The position numbers and the translations under genes were made by a program. Positions 17,072-25,480 of a stretch of 64,000 nucleotides of DNA are shown piece by piece. The stretch is from contig NZ_CP109907.1 in NCBI RefSeq assembly GCF_033097525.1, forward strand, positions 5,890,001-5,954,000. Direction: 5' to 3'. Every line of letters starts with the position of its first letter. The stretch's first letter is position 1. Under the pieces are notes generated by a model. It worked only from the letters and a program-made list of their open reading frames with translations. It did no database searches and had not been told where the DNA came from. The DNA comes from Sphingobacterium sp. UGAL515B_05. GTDB taxonomy: Bacteria > Bacteroidota > Bacteroidia > Sphingobacteriales > Sphingobacteriaceae.

Positions 17072-19669
17072 ATGAGAGCTAAAATAAACGCAACAACCTT
17101 CATAACTAAACTCTTTTTTTCGATCACGCTCGTGCTAACGGTGTCCATGGCTTTTGCCCAAAACAAAACCGTAACCGGTACAGTTAGAGATGCAAAGACC
17201 AAGAATCCCATACCCTATGCGACTGTAGCTGTAGTCGGCGCTCCTGCTTCTGCGGGAACCACAACATCGACCAATGCAAATGGTGAATACAAACTTGTCT
17301 TTCCCACATCTTATGTAAAAATCAGAGCAAGCTATATTGGCTATGACAGCAAGGATGCTTTTGTTACGAATGACGCCACGCAAACAAAAGAGATTTTGAT
17401 GGATCAACAGGACAATATGTTGGAAGAGGTCGTTGTTAAGGCCAAAAAGAAAAAATACAGTAACAAGGATAATCCTGCGGTCGCATTGATCCGTAAAGTC
17501 ATCGAGAATAAAGAAAAAAACAGGCTTTCGGGTCAACAATATGCGCAATTCGACCAATATGAGAAGATGTCTTTAGGGCTAAGCAATCTTTCGGAAAAAT
17601 TTGTCAATAAAAAAATATTCAAAAATTATCAGTTTCTTTTTGAAACGGACGATTCGGCTAAAACAGCCAACAAATATGTATTGCCTGCTTTCATAGAAGA
17701 AAAAATGTCAAAAGTGTATTACCGAAAAGATCCAAGCAAAACCAAACAGTACATCCTTGGTAACCAACGGGCACAATTTGACCCTAAATTTATTGATAAC
17801 GATGGTCTGACAGCCTACTTCAATAAACTGTACGAACAAGTTGATATTTATGACAACAACATTTCGTTGGTTACTAATCAGTTTTTAAGCCCAATAGCAA
17901 ACTCCGCTCCTACTTTTTATAAGTTTTTTATTACGGACACGATTAAGACTGTACAACCTTGGTTGGTTGAATTAAGCTTTTTTCCGCGCAACAAGGCGGA
18001 TATGTTGTTCAAAGGACAGCTGTACGTTACATTAGATGGAAATTATGCCGTGCAGGGCGCCAATATGACCGTAGCGGACGACATCAATTTAAATTTCGTA
18101 CGTGACCTCCAGATACAGCTTAAATTTGAAAAAGATAGCAAAAGTCGCTTCTACTTAAAAACAAGTACACTAGGTATTGATTTTTCATTAACAGAGAAAG
18201 GTATGGGAATCCGTGGAAGCCGAACTGTAGATTACAACAATTACAAAGTTGGCATCCAGCAACCGGACAGCATCTATGATGGCCCGTCCACGGTCATTGC
18301 CTACAATGTCGAAAACAAGAAAGCGACAAAGACATTGTTTGAAACACAACGTCCACTTGCCCTTGCACAAAACGAACTGAACATCTATCATAATATCGAT
18401 ACGTTACAAAAGATTCCTTCATTCCGTACGTTTATGGATATTGCAGCGTTATTGCTTTCAGGATACAAACAAGCTGGCCCGGTTGAAATCGGCCCTGTGA
18501 ATACATTCTATAGCTTTAATCCCGTAGAAGGGTTCCGTTTACGTGTCGGTGGCCGTACGACAGAATCGTTAAGCAAGCGTTTCTATGCTGAAAGTTATGC
18601 GGCTTATGGTTTTAAAGATCAAAAGTGGAAATACTTTTTCAGCGGAACGTACGCGTTCAACAACAAATCTGTCTACTCTTTCCCGATGCACTACATCAGG
18701 GCCTCTTATAAAAAGGATACAAAGATTCCGGGACAAAAACTGGAGTTTATTCAGGAAGACAACTTCTTGTTATCTTTCAAACGCGGAGATAATGACCGTT
18801 ACATTTATGAGACAAACTATGGCTTAGAGTATAAAAAAGAATTTTTAAATCACCTGGCTATTGGCGCTGCTTTCAATATCAACAGACAAACACCTGCTGG
18901 AAGTCTGACTTATCAAATGGTCGATGCCAACAATGAAAGTAGACTGTTCAATGAACTGAACTCGACCGAAGTGTCTGTAAATTTCAGATACGCTCCGCAT
19001 GAAGAGTTTTATCAAGGCAAGATTTACCGGACACCTATATTCAATCAATATCCGATCTTCACGTTCAATTATACCGCTGGAATCAAAGGATTAGCGAAGG
19101 GTGAATACAATTATCACAACTTTAATGTTGGTGCATTCAAACGCTTTTATTTTAGTCAATTTGGATTTGCTGACGTAACAGCTGAGGGCAACTATATTGC
19201 AGGAAAAGAGATCCCATTCCCTTTCTTGACAATCCACCGCGCCAATCAGACTTATGCTTATCAATTGAACTCGTATAACTTGATGAACTTCCTTGAGTTT
19301 GTGAGTGACCATAATGCCTCATTGAACGTGCAGTATTATATGAACGGTTTCCTTTTGAACAAGATTCCGTTGATCAAAAAACTTAAATTACGCGAAGTAT
19401 TTAGCTTCAAAGGGGTATACGGTGGACTGCGTAAAGAAAACAATCCTGATGACCCTAACTATGGCTCAAAGGTATTCACTTGGCAGCACAATGCAGATGG
19501 TGTGCAAAGTTCCTATACGTTCGGTTCAGAACCTTATATGGAAGCAAGTATCGGTCTATCCAACATTTTCAAAATATTACGTGTAGACTACGTAAAACGT
19601 CTAAACTATCTTGATCACGTCGATGCACCAGCCTGGGGTATTCGTGCACGGGTCAGATTTGACTTCTAA
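17072..19669 (+). CDS. DUF5686 / carboxypeptidase-like regulatory domain outer-membrane protein
   Basis: The ATG at 17072 is preferred over an upstream TTG because it begins directly at a good signal peptide (MRAKINATTF...SMAFAQ). The product of 865 residues then has a carboxypeptidase D regulatory-like beta-sandwich (about 30-110, VTGTVRDAKTKNPIPYATV). A long C-terminal region follows that is rich in alternating aromatic residues and ends in Phe (IRARVRFDF), as expected of an outer-membrane beta-barrel. This matches the Bacteroidota DUF5686 family. The role is unknown; no SusD partner is next to it, so a SusC-type nutrient transporter is unlikely. A terminator follows directly. Confidence 0.82.
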   Translation: MRAKINATTFITKLFFSITLVLTVSMAFAQNKTVTGTVRDAKTKNPIPYATVAVVGAPASAGTTTSTNANGEYKLVFPTSYVKIRASYIGYDSKDAFVTNDATQTKEILMDQQDNMLEEVVVKAKKKKYSNKDNPAVALIRKVIENKEKNRLSGQQYAQFDQYEKMSLGLSNLSEKFVNKKIFKNYQFLFETDDSAKTANKYVLPAFIEEKMSKVYYRKDPSKTKQYILGNQRAQFDPKFIDNDGLTAYFNKLYEQVDIYDNNISLVTNQFLSPIANSAPTFYKFFITDTIKTVQPWLVELSFFPRNKADMLFKGQLYVTLDGNYAVQGANMTVADDINLNFVRDLQIQLKFEKDSKSRFYLKTSTLGIDFSLTEKGMGIRGSRTVDYNNYKVGIQQPDSIYDGPSTVIAYNVENKKATKTLFETQRPLALAQNELNIYHNIDTLQKIPSFRTFMDIAALLLSGYKQAGPVEIGPVNTFYSFNPVEGFRLRVGGRTTESLSKRFYAESYAAYGFKDQKWKYFFSGTYAFNNKSVYSFPMHYIRASYKKDTKIPGQKLEFIQEDNFLLSFKRGDNDRYIYETNYGLEYKKEFLNHLAIGAAFNINRQTPAGSLTYQMVDANNESRLFNELNSTEVSVNFRYAPHEEFYQGKIYRTPIFNQYPIFTFNYTAGIKGLAKGEYNYHNFNVGAFKRFYFSQFGFADVTAEGNYIAGKEIPFPFLTIHRANQTYAYQLNSYNLMNFLEFVSDHNASLNVQYYMNGFLLNKIPLIKKLKLREVFSFKGVYGGLRKENNPDDPNYGSKVFTWQHNADGVQSSYTFGSEPYMEASIGLSNIFKILRVDYVKRLNYLDHVDAPAWGIRARVRFDF

Positions 19670-19697
19670 TAGTTTCCATAAATTTATAGTATAATTT

Positions 19698-19734
19698 GAA
19701 GCCCTGTTCATACAAATGACAGGGCTTCTTTTTT
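19698..19734 (+). terminator. terminator of the DUF5686 gene
   Basis: The stem GAAGCCCTGT/ACAGGGCTTC (19698-19707 with 19719-19728) is followed by a run of six T, 28 bases past the stop codon. Confidence 0.9.
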
Positions 19735-20120
19735 GCCCTATGCTTCCGAAATACGGGTCCTCAACTACCATCTCCACCTGGAGGATAAGTAGGTGGAATA
19801 GATGGTAGTGATGGATATGATGGCCGTGACGGTGGAAAACCTAGATTACTTGATGGGGGTGGCACATTCACGATAAGGTTCGCGGTAAGATTCGGACCTG
19901 CTTCGGACGAGGTTCGTACCTGCTTCGGACAAGCAACAGATATTAAACAGGTGCTGTACAGTTGTTGAACAGACCTCGAACAGGAATTATCTGGTCAAGG
20001 TTTGGTCAATATATGTTACAAGACTGCTCCCGTCCGAAGCTGGTACGAACACAATACGAAGACAATATGAAGAAAGCCCCTCTACATTAGCCCTGGAGAC
20101 ACAAAAAGGGATGTTTTATC
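19735..20120. repeat. noncoding region with GTTCGTACC/GCTTCGGAC repeats
   Basis: The 18-mers at 19891-19908 and 19913-19930 differ at one base (TTCGGACCTGCTTCGGAC and TTCGTACCTGCTTCGGAC), and a third copy lies inverted at 20032-20049 with one difference from the second. Left of them, GATGG/GGTGG-type repeats (about 19780-19865) read on the minus strand as a Pro-rich peptide ending PPTYPPGGDGS. That frame has no ATG and is closed upstream near 20000, so it is at most a gene remnant. The repeats may be a dispersed intergenic family of this lineage. Confidence 0.6.
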
Positions 20121-20153
20121 AAAAAAAATCCCCCTTGCACAGAACAAGGAGGA
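20121..20153 (-). terminator. terminator of dsbD
   Basis: On the minus strand TCCTCCTTG pairs with CAAGGGGGA (one G-U pair) and is followed by eight T. It lies 22 bases beyond the stop. Confidence 0.85.
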
Positions 20154-20175
20154 TAAAATTAGAATATGACGATGG

Positions 20176-21861
20176 TTAGTTTTTATGTTTAAATGCATCC
20201 AAACCACTTTGCAGGAACGCCTTGTACTCTTCTACATTGTAGTTGGCACCGCGCTGAGGCACCAGTTTTTTGCCCGTCGGATCGACAATTACATACAGCG
20301 GTTGTGAATTGCTATCAAATGTAGCAGCTTGAAAATCGCTGTTTTTTTTACCGATTGTATTGATCTTTTTGCCACTATATTTGGAAACAAATTGTTCGTT
20401 GGCAGCCAGCTCGGTCTTATCGTCCACAAAAAGTTCAGCCATAACAAACTCTTCTTTTAATAATTTGGCCACAGCTTGGTCTGTCCAGACATTCGCTTCC
20501 ATTTTACGACAATTGACACAATTCCAACCCGTAAAATCGATTAATACGGGCTTGTTTAATTCTTTAGCCGTAGCTAATGCCTGGTCGTAATCATAATAAG
20601 GATCAAATCCTTTTGGCGTGCCTCTTTCATGAAAAATTTCAGCATATTTTTTCACCTTCCCGTCTGAATGTGCAGCAGCACCAGCACTTACACCCGAAGA
20701 AAGATCAAAGTCTTGTGTTGCCGATGGTGGTAAAAAAGCAGAAATCGATTTTAAAGGTGCACCCCATAAACCGGGCACCATATAGACTACAAAAGAAAAA
20801 ACAACAATTGCCAAGATCGTTCTAGGAACAGATAGGAATTTCAGCTCACTGTCATGGGAGAACTTTATCTTGCCGATCAAGTATAGACCCATCAAAGCAA
20901 AAATAGCAATCCATAGCGACAGGAACACCTCTCTATCCAACCAGTTCCAGTGGTAAGCTAAATCGACATTGCATAAAAATTTCAATGCTAAAGCGAGTTC
21001 CAAAAATCCCAAGACTACTTTCACACTATTCAGCCACCCCCCCGATTTCGGTAAGGATTTCAGCATGGAAGGAAACATAGCGAACAAACCAAAAGGAATG
21101 GCCAGGGCAATGGAGAATCCCAACATCCCAATTGCTGGACCTAATCTTTCCCCTTTCGAAGCTGCCTCAACCAACAGCGTCCCAATAATCGGTCCTGTAC
21201 AAGAAAATGAAACCAATGACAAGCTAAAGGCCATAAAGAACAAGCCGACTAAGCCACCTTTATCTGATTTGGCATCCATTTTATTGACAAAGGAGCTTGG
21301 TAAAGTAATTTCAAATGCACCAAAAAAAGAAGCCGCAAATCCAACCAACAACAAAAAGAAAATGAAGTTAAAGATGCCGTTAGTCGAAAGCGCATTGAGT
21401 GCATCAGATCCGAATGCAATCGTGATAATCATCCCCAAGGCTACATAAATCACAATAATAAATAATCCATACAACAGGGCTTTACTGATACCACTTGCAC
21501 GACTCCCTGCCTGTTTGGTAAAATAACTCACCGTCAGGGGTAACATCGGAAAAATACAAGGCATCAATAATGCTGCAAAACCACCTATAAGGCCTGCAAT
21601 AAAGATACTCCACAATGATTTCTTTTCTGCCCCAGCAGCTTTTTCACCACTTGCTACTGCCGCTACTGTGGTCTTGTTTGAGTCGACCTTTACGGTAGCG
21701 GTATCCGGAGATTCCTCAAAAGATAGTGAATCGGGACTTATCGTACCATCCGTAAACTCAAGCCCCTCCAACTTGTTTGTTATTGTATCCGCTTGGGCAA
21801 ACATGGCCACAGGCGCTATCAGCAACATGAGAAGGATAAATAATTTGAAATTGACTTTCAT
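20176..21861 (-). CDS. dsbD: DsbD-family thiol:disulfide interchange protein
   Basis: DsbD moves electrons from cytosolic thioredoxin across the inner membrane to envelope thiol proteins. The 561-residue product has a signal peptide and a short Ser/Lys-rich linker of about 60 residues. The CcdA-like membrane domain follows, with both transmembrane Cys motifs (LMPCIFPMLPL and SFSCTGPIIG), and then a C-terminal thioredoxin-like domain with WNCVNCRK. The usual N-terminal DsbD-alpha domain is missing, so the linker leads straight into the membrane core; this shorter form occurs in Bacteroidota. It is monocistronic with its own terminator. Partners could include cytochrome c maturation proteins, none of which are in this window. 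Confidence 0.92.
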   Translation of the reverse strand: MKVNFKLFILLMLLIAPVAMFAQADTITNKLEGLEFTDGTISPDSLSFEESPDTATVKVDSNKTTVAAVASGEKAAGAEKKSLWSIFIAGLIGGFAALLMPCIFPMLPLTVSYFTKQAGSRASGISKALLYGLFIIVIYVALGMIITIAFGSDALNALSTNGIFNFIFFLLLVGFAASFFGAFEITLPSSFVNKMDAKSDKGGLVGLFFMAFSLSLVSFSCTGPIIGTLLVEAASKGERLGPAIGMLGFSIALAIPFGLFAMFPSMLKSLPKSGGWLNSVKVVLGFLELALALKFLCNVDLAYHWNWLDREVFLSLWIAIFALMGLYLIGKIKFSHDSELKFLSVPRTILAIVVFSFVVYMVPGLWGAPLKSISAFLPPSATQDFDLSSGVSAGAAAHSDGKVKKYAEIFHERGTPKGFDPYYDYDQALATAKELNKPVLIDFTGWNCVNCRKMEANVWTDQAVAKLLKEEFVMAELFVDDKTELAANEQFVSKYSGKKINTIGKKNSDFQAATFDSNSQPLYVIVDPTGKKLVPQRGANYNVEEYKAFLQSGLDAFKHKN

Positions 21862-21897
21862 TTTGTGTTATTCTTAGGTATATATTGGTTTTTGAAT

Positions 21898-21930
21898 AAA
21901 TGAAACCCGAGGAGCTAGAGACTCCCCGAG
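21898..21930 (-). terminator. probable terminator of the cysteine-synthase-like gene
   Basis: In the minus-strand RNA CTCGGGGAG pairs with CTCCTCGGG over nine pairs, two of them G-U, with a 7-base loop and a weak T-rich tail (TTTCATTTATT). The plus-strand version pairs poorly, which fits a minus-strand role. Confidence 0.55.
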
Positions 21931-21960
21931 TTAACTATAAACATATGAAACTAAATCTTT

Positions 21961-23028
21961 TTAGGCTCCAAATACTGGATTTGCCAGTCTGCAAATAGGT
22001 TGAAAACCCGAAAAATCAACGTCTGTAGAAAGATATCCTTCTTTTACTGGCTCCTCTTTCACCAAATCAGTACTTAGGTATTTTTTGTTATCATCGCAAA
22101 GTAGCGTCACCACGACAGCTTCATCACCCAATTCCTGTTGTAATTTAATCGCTCCGATTACATTTGCTCCGGAAGAGATACCAACAGCCAATCCCAATTG
22201 ACGTGACAGCTTCTGCGCCATGATAATGGAGTCGCCATCATTCGCACAAACGACAGTATCGAGTTCATCTAAATCCACAATAGCAGGAATAAATTCATCA
22301 GATATTCCCTGAATACGGTGTGAACCTACTTTATGTCCTGTAGTCAAGGTTGGACTTTCTGCCGGTTCCAGTGGATGTACACGGACATTTGGGTTTACCT
22401 TTCTTAAGCTTCTCCCCACACCCATTACTGTACCACCAGTTCCCACACCAGCAACAAAAGCATCAGCTACTAAGCCCTGTTCTTCCAGTTGCTTTACAAT
22501 CTCGTAACCTGTGGTTTTCTCATGCGCTTCGGCATTATATTGATTCTCAAATTGCCGTGGAAGAAAAACACCGCCTTTCGCAGCAAGCTCTTCACTTAAA
22601 CGAATACTTCCTAAAAAACCACCTTCTTCTTTGCTTATCAACTGAATATCCGCTCCCATACTTCGAATAATATCGGTACGCTCCTTACTCAGCCAGTTAG
22701 GCATAATAATCTTTACTTGATGACCAAGCGCTTTGCCGATTGCTGAAAAAGCAATCCCTGTATTTCCACTTGTGGCTTCAATAACAACATCAGTCGGGCG
22801 AATCTGACAATTCATATAAGCTTTATATAAAATATAAAGAGCCATCCTATCTTTAATGCTACCGGTCAGATTGTAGTTCTCACATTTTACGAAAATTCGT
22901 CCGGGTTTACCTTTGTAAGTATACTGTAGTTCCAACATTGGCGTATTTCCAACTAATCGCCACAGATGTTTAAACCTCTTGTCCAATGCAGGTGACAAAC
23001 ACGCACTTAATAATTCTTGTTCAGCCAT
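21961..23028 (-). CDS. PLP-dependent cysteine synthase / cystathionine beta-synthase-like enzyme
   Basis: The start is placed at the ATG at 23028; the longer frame begins with TTG nine codons upstream. The 355-residue fold-type II PLP enzyme has LVGNTPML, the Schiff-base Lys in NLTGSIKDRMA, the substrate loop SGNTGIAFS and the phosphate-binding loop GVGTGGTVMGVG. It probably makes cysteine from O-acetylserine and sulfide, or joins serine with a thiol. The C-terminal 35 residues extend beyond plain CysK but contain no CBS domain pair. It is transcribed divergently from an Lrp-type regulator 160 bases away, which likely controls it. Confidence 0.82.
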   Translation of the reverse strand: MAEQELLSACLSPALDKRFKHLWRLVGNTPMLELQYTYKGKPGRIFVKCENYNLTGSIKDRMALYILYKAYMNCQIRPTDVVIEATSGNTGIAFSAIGKALGHQVKIIMPNWLSKERTDIIRSMGADIQLISKEEGGFLGSIRLSEELAAKGGVFLPRQFENQYNAEAHEKTTGYEIVKQLEEQGLVADAFVAGVGTGGTVMGVGRSLRKVNPNVRVHPLEPAESPTLTTGHKVGSHRIQGISDEFIPAIVDLDELDTVVCANDGDSIIMAQKLSRQLGLAVGISSGANVIGAIKLQQELGDEAVVVTLLCDDNKKYLSTDLVKEEPVKEGYLSTDVDFSGFQPICRLANPVFGA

Positions 23029-23188
23029 TTCTTGTAAATGATTATTCTGTTGCAAAATTGACCAATGACAAGATAATATTCAATACATCACCATAATTTC
23101 AATAAAAATTAAATTAAAAGTCATAAAAACCAATAAATAATTCAGAACATTAGCGTATTTTTACACTCGTACCGAAAATATTCAGATT

Positions 23189-23647
23189 ATGGAATTGGAT
23201 GATATCGATGTAAAATTATTGCGCCTCCTACAGCAAGATGCCTCAATGAGTAATAAAGCGCTATCCTTTGAACTCAACAAATCTATTGCAGCTGTTCATG
23301 AACGTGTTAGAAAGCTAAAGCGGTTGGGCTACATCAAAAAAACGGTGGCAATTTTGGATCGCCACAAAATAGGCATTGGGTTAATTTCATTTTCCCAGGT
23401 TTTTCTCAAGGCGCATACGTTTGAGGTGTTGAATGAATTCGAAAAAGAGGTGGCTAAATTTCCCGAGGTGATGGAATGCTACCAAATGGCAGGCTCTTAC
23501 GACTTTATGTTACGTATAGCAACCAAAGATATGGATGCTTATCATATTTTTCTGCGGCATCGACTGGCTGTATTACCTCAAGTAAACACCGTACAGACCT
23601 ACTTTGTATTATCGGAGACAAAAAGCGAGACGGCTTATCCCCTTTAA
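23189..23647 (+). CDS. Lrp/AsnC-family transcriptional regulator
   Basis: The 152-residue protein has the classical two-part layout. An N-terminal winged helix-turn-helix (about 1-60; LDDIDVKLLRLLQQDASMSNKALSFEL, here quoted in part as DVKLLRLLQQDA and ERVRKLKRLGYI) precedes an AsnC/RAM ligand-binding domain (about 65-150, ending VQTYFVLSET). Such proteins form dimers or octamers and respond to amino acids. The adjacent divergent cysteine-synthase-like gene suggests regulation of sulfur amino acid metabolism. The 160-base gap is very AT-rich and has two copies of AATATTCA-like sequence (near 23066 and 23174), possible Lrp sites. Confidence 0.9.
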   Translation: MELDDIDVKLLRLLQQDASMSNKALSFELNKSIAAVHERVRKLKRLGYIKKTVAILDRHKIGIGLISFSQVFLKAHTFEVLNEFEKEVAKFPEVMECYQMAGSYDFMLRIATKDMDAYHIFLRHRLAVLPQVNTVQTYFVLSETKSETAYPL

Positions 23648-23671
23648 TTTTTGTCTTAAAAACGAAGGAAT

Positions 23672-23713
23672 ATTGCTGTTATGTGCAATAGCATTATTGC
23701 ACATAACAGCAAT
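23672..23713. terminator. perfect 19-bp inverted repeat between convergent genes
   Basis: ATTGCTGTTATGTGCAATA (23672-23690) is exactly complementary to 23695-23713, with a GCAT loop. It lies 24 bases past the lrp stop and 10 bases past the stop of the convergent PNGase F-like gene. The flanking T/A tracts are short (GAAAAAATAATT to the right), so it is probably a shared bidirectional terminator. Confidence 0.7.
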
Positions 23714-23723
23714 GAAAAAATAA

Positions 23724-25400
23724 TTAATCGAATAACAAGGTACCCGTCACATTCCAGCTACTGAAACTTGTTCCTTCAGGTGCTCCCTGTGGGATCTGTA
23801 CCTGCATCGTATGGTCTCCAGCTTTTAAATCCCCTAGATCAATATAGATCGGTGGTGTTACTGTACCTGGACACCAATTGGAGCGACTCAGATCGGATGA
23901 AGACAACCCTGTAGCAAAATTGCCTGAAGCGGGGTTCGACAAACGATACGAACCGCAATCATTGCGCCAAGGGGTGTATTTAAAGAGCAATGCATCGTTT
24001 AGGAAAATGCGGTTTTCTTTAGGCACAAACTCATCACCATTGCCCCAGCCTCCATGCCCTGTGGTAATGTAGCGTAATTGCACGTTTTTAGCATCCTGGT
24101 CCAAATGAAATGAAACAGTAAGACCTTTCTCCTTGTCAAACATAGATCCATACTCCTGACCGCCCATTTCCATGACATTGGTCGTCGTAAATAAAGACAT
24201 CGCCTTTTTCAGACTGCCTTTTGACTCGGCATCGAAGCCCGGATGTATCGTCAGCTCCACACTAACCTCATGTCCATTTTTATCATAGTTACCAATGAAG
24301 GCCCCCACATAGACCTCCTGCTCGCTCAACATACCTGCCAATTCGGTTACGTCCTGACGGTACAGCACTGAGTCTTGCCAAACCTTATCCTTTAACTGAA
24401 GATAGTTAAACTGCTTAACACCAAATGGTGTAAAGAAACGCATCAATTCAACAATAGGCTCAAAGGATGTTGTTTTTACAACCCCTTGATAGGCTTTACC
24501 ATTGCCATTTTCATACTTAGGAAGGGTATTCATACCATTTTTCATGCCATCCAAAAAGCTCTGTGCCTTATTGGTCGGGATGATAAAAACTGATCCAGTG
24601 CGATCATAGGCATCACCTTTCGATTGTTCGACCAACTGCACAAATACATTGTCGCTTGTCTTTATTTTTGGGATTTTCACCTTTTTTACCAAAACTGTCC
24701 CATTAGCAAAACGTAAAATAGAATCCGATTTCACATCATCTGCAAAACGTATTCTTTCCTTCCGAAAAACAGGTATTTGAATAAAACGGTTCTTCCAGAT
24801 GAGATCTTTGTAAGAAAGTTCGTCGTAAGGTTTTTCATTTCCTTTCAGCCTCAGTTGATCCGGTATAGTCTTTACCTTTTCTACTTTAGTGGCAAAAGTC
24901 CGTGTATTCCCATTGCGGATTACCTCGAGTACCAGACCAAGGTCCTGACCAAGTTCCGTGGGTGCACCTTTGACCCCTAATTTATCGGTATACCAAACTT
25001 CTATTTTATTGGAATTGATGCTCGTCTCCACTTTTTTACAGGGATAGCCCAATATTGTTTTAGTCTCGTTTGTGGCGTTAAATTTTTGCTTCGAAAGTGC
25101 GAGCGAATCTTTGGTTAGAATGATTGATCCGTCTTTGAGTTTAGCAATTTTAAGTAAAGCATTGCCTCCAGCACGCTCCACCACAACCCGTTCGTATGGC
25201 GGCGCCAACTGTCCATTCATTTCTTTTGCCGAACTAACAAAAGTCTCCTTTTCATTGGCATAGACTAGAATGGCATTTTGATTGGCAGCTGTATTCCCAT
25301 TGAAACTTTGATTATATTGAATGACATAATTCGACAGCTTTTGCGCCTGCGAAGACAATGACAAACATAAAATAGACGTGAAAAGAATACTTTTCTTCAT
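23724..25400 (-). CDS. secreted PNGase F-like protein with an N-terminal GLPGLI-like domain
   Basis: The 558-residue product has a signal peptide (cleavage near Ala19). Residues 20-180 resemble GLPGLI-family proteins, with GYPCKKVET followed by VWYTDKLG and the hallmark end degenerated to LGLVLEV. Residues about 220-558 match the two-domain PNGase F fold. Visible parts are DAYDRTGSVF (263-272), ELMRFFTPF (318-326) and the strongly conserved GHGGWGNGDEFVPK, PWRNDCGSYR and GLSSSDLSRSNWCPGT blocks (449-512). PNGase F releases N-glycans by cleaving the Asn side-chain amide. The Asp in DAYDR and the Glu in ELMRF fall where the catalytic Asp60 and Glu118 of Flavobacterium PNGase F would be expected, but this was placed by eye. 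Confidence 0.82.
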   Translation of the reverse strand: MKKSILFTSILCLSLSSQAQKLSNYVIQYNQSFNGNTAANQNAILVYANEKETFVSSAKEMNGQLAPPYERVVVERAGGNALLKIAKLKDGSIILTKDSLALSKQKFNATNETKTILGYPCKKVETSINSNKIEVWYTDKLGVKGAPTELGQDLGLVLEVIRNGNTRTFATKVEKVKTIPDQLRLKGNEKPYDELSYKDLIWKNRFIQIPVFRKERIRFADDVKSDSILRFANGTVLVKKVKIPKIKTSDNVFVQLVEQSKGDAYDRTGSVFIIPTNKAQSFLDGMKNGMNTLPKYENGNGKAYQGVVKTTSFEPIVELMRFFTPFGVKQFNYLQLKDKVWQDSVLYRQDVTELAGMLSEQEVYVGAFIGNYDKNGHEVSVELTIHPGFDAESKGSLKKAMSLFTTTNVMEMGGQEYGSMFDKEKGLTVSFHLDQDAKNVQLRYITTGHGGWGNGDEFVPKENRIFLNDALLFKYTPWRNDCGSYRLSNPASGNFATGLSSSDLSRSNWCPGTVTPPIYIDLGDLKAGDHTMQVQIPQGAPEGTSFSSWNVTGTLLFD

Positions 25401-25419
25401 AGCATGTGTTTTGGTTTAG

Positions 25420-25465
25420 ATGCAAAAATAAGAAAGGCTTTAGGAATTCCTAAAGCCTTTCTTAT
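25420..25465 (-). terminator. palindromic terminator of engB-ubiA overlapping the next promoter
   Basis: A 38-base perfect palindrome (25428-25465, centre AATT) lies 15 bases beyond the ubiA stop. On the minus strand it runs into TTTTTGC. That T tract is also part of the -7 box of the downstream gene. Confidence 0.8.
25423..25430 (-). promoter_or_regulatory. -7 box (TATTTTTG) of the PNGase F-like gene
   Basis: An exact TAnnTTTG match on the minus strand ends 22 bases before the ATG at 25400. It overlaps the last bases of the ubiA terminator stem and its T tract. Confidence 0.6.
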
Positions 25466-25480
25466 TTTATGCTAAAACGT

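Noticed and set aside
20969..21448. 159-residue plus-strand frame inside dsbD
   Set aside because: It is antisense to the DsbD membrane helices, whose hydrophobic codons produce a Lys/Asn-rich opposite frame. No promoter or family was seen.
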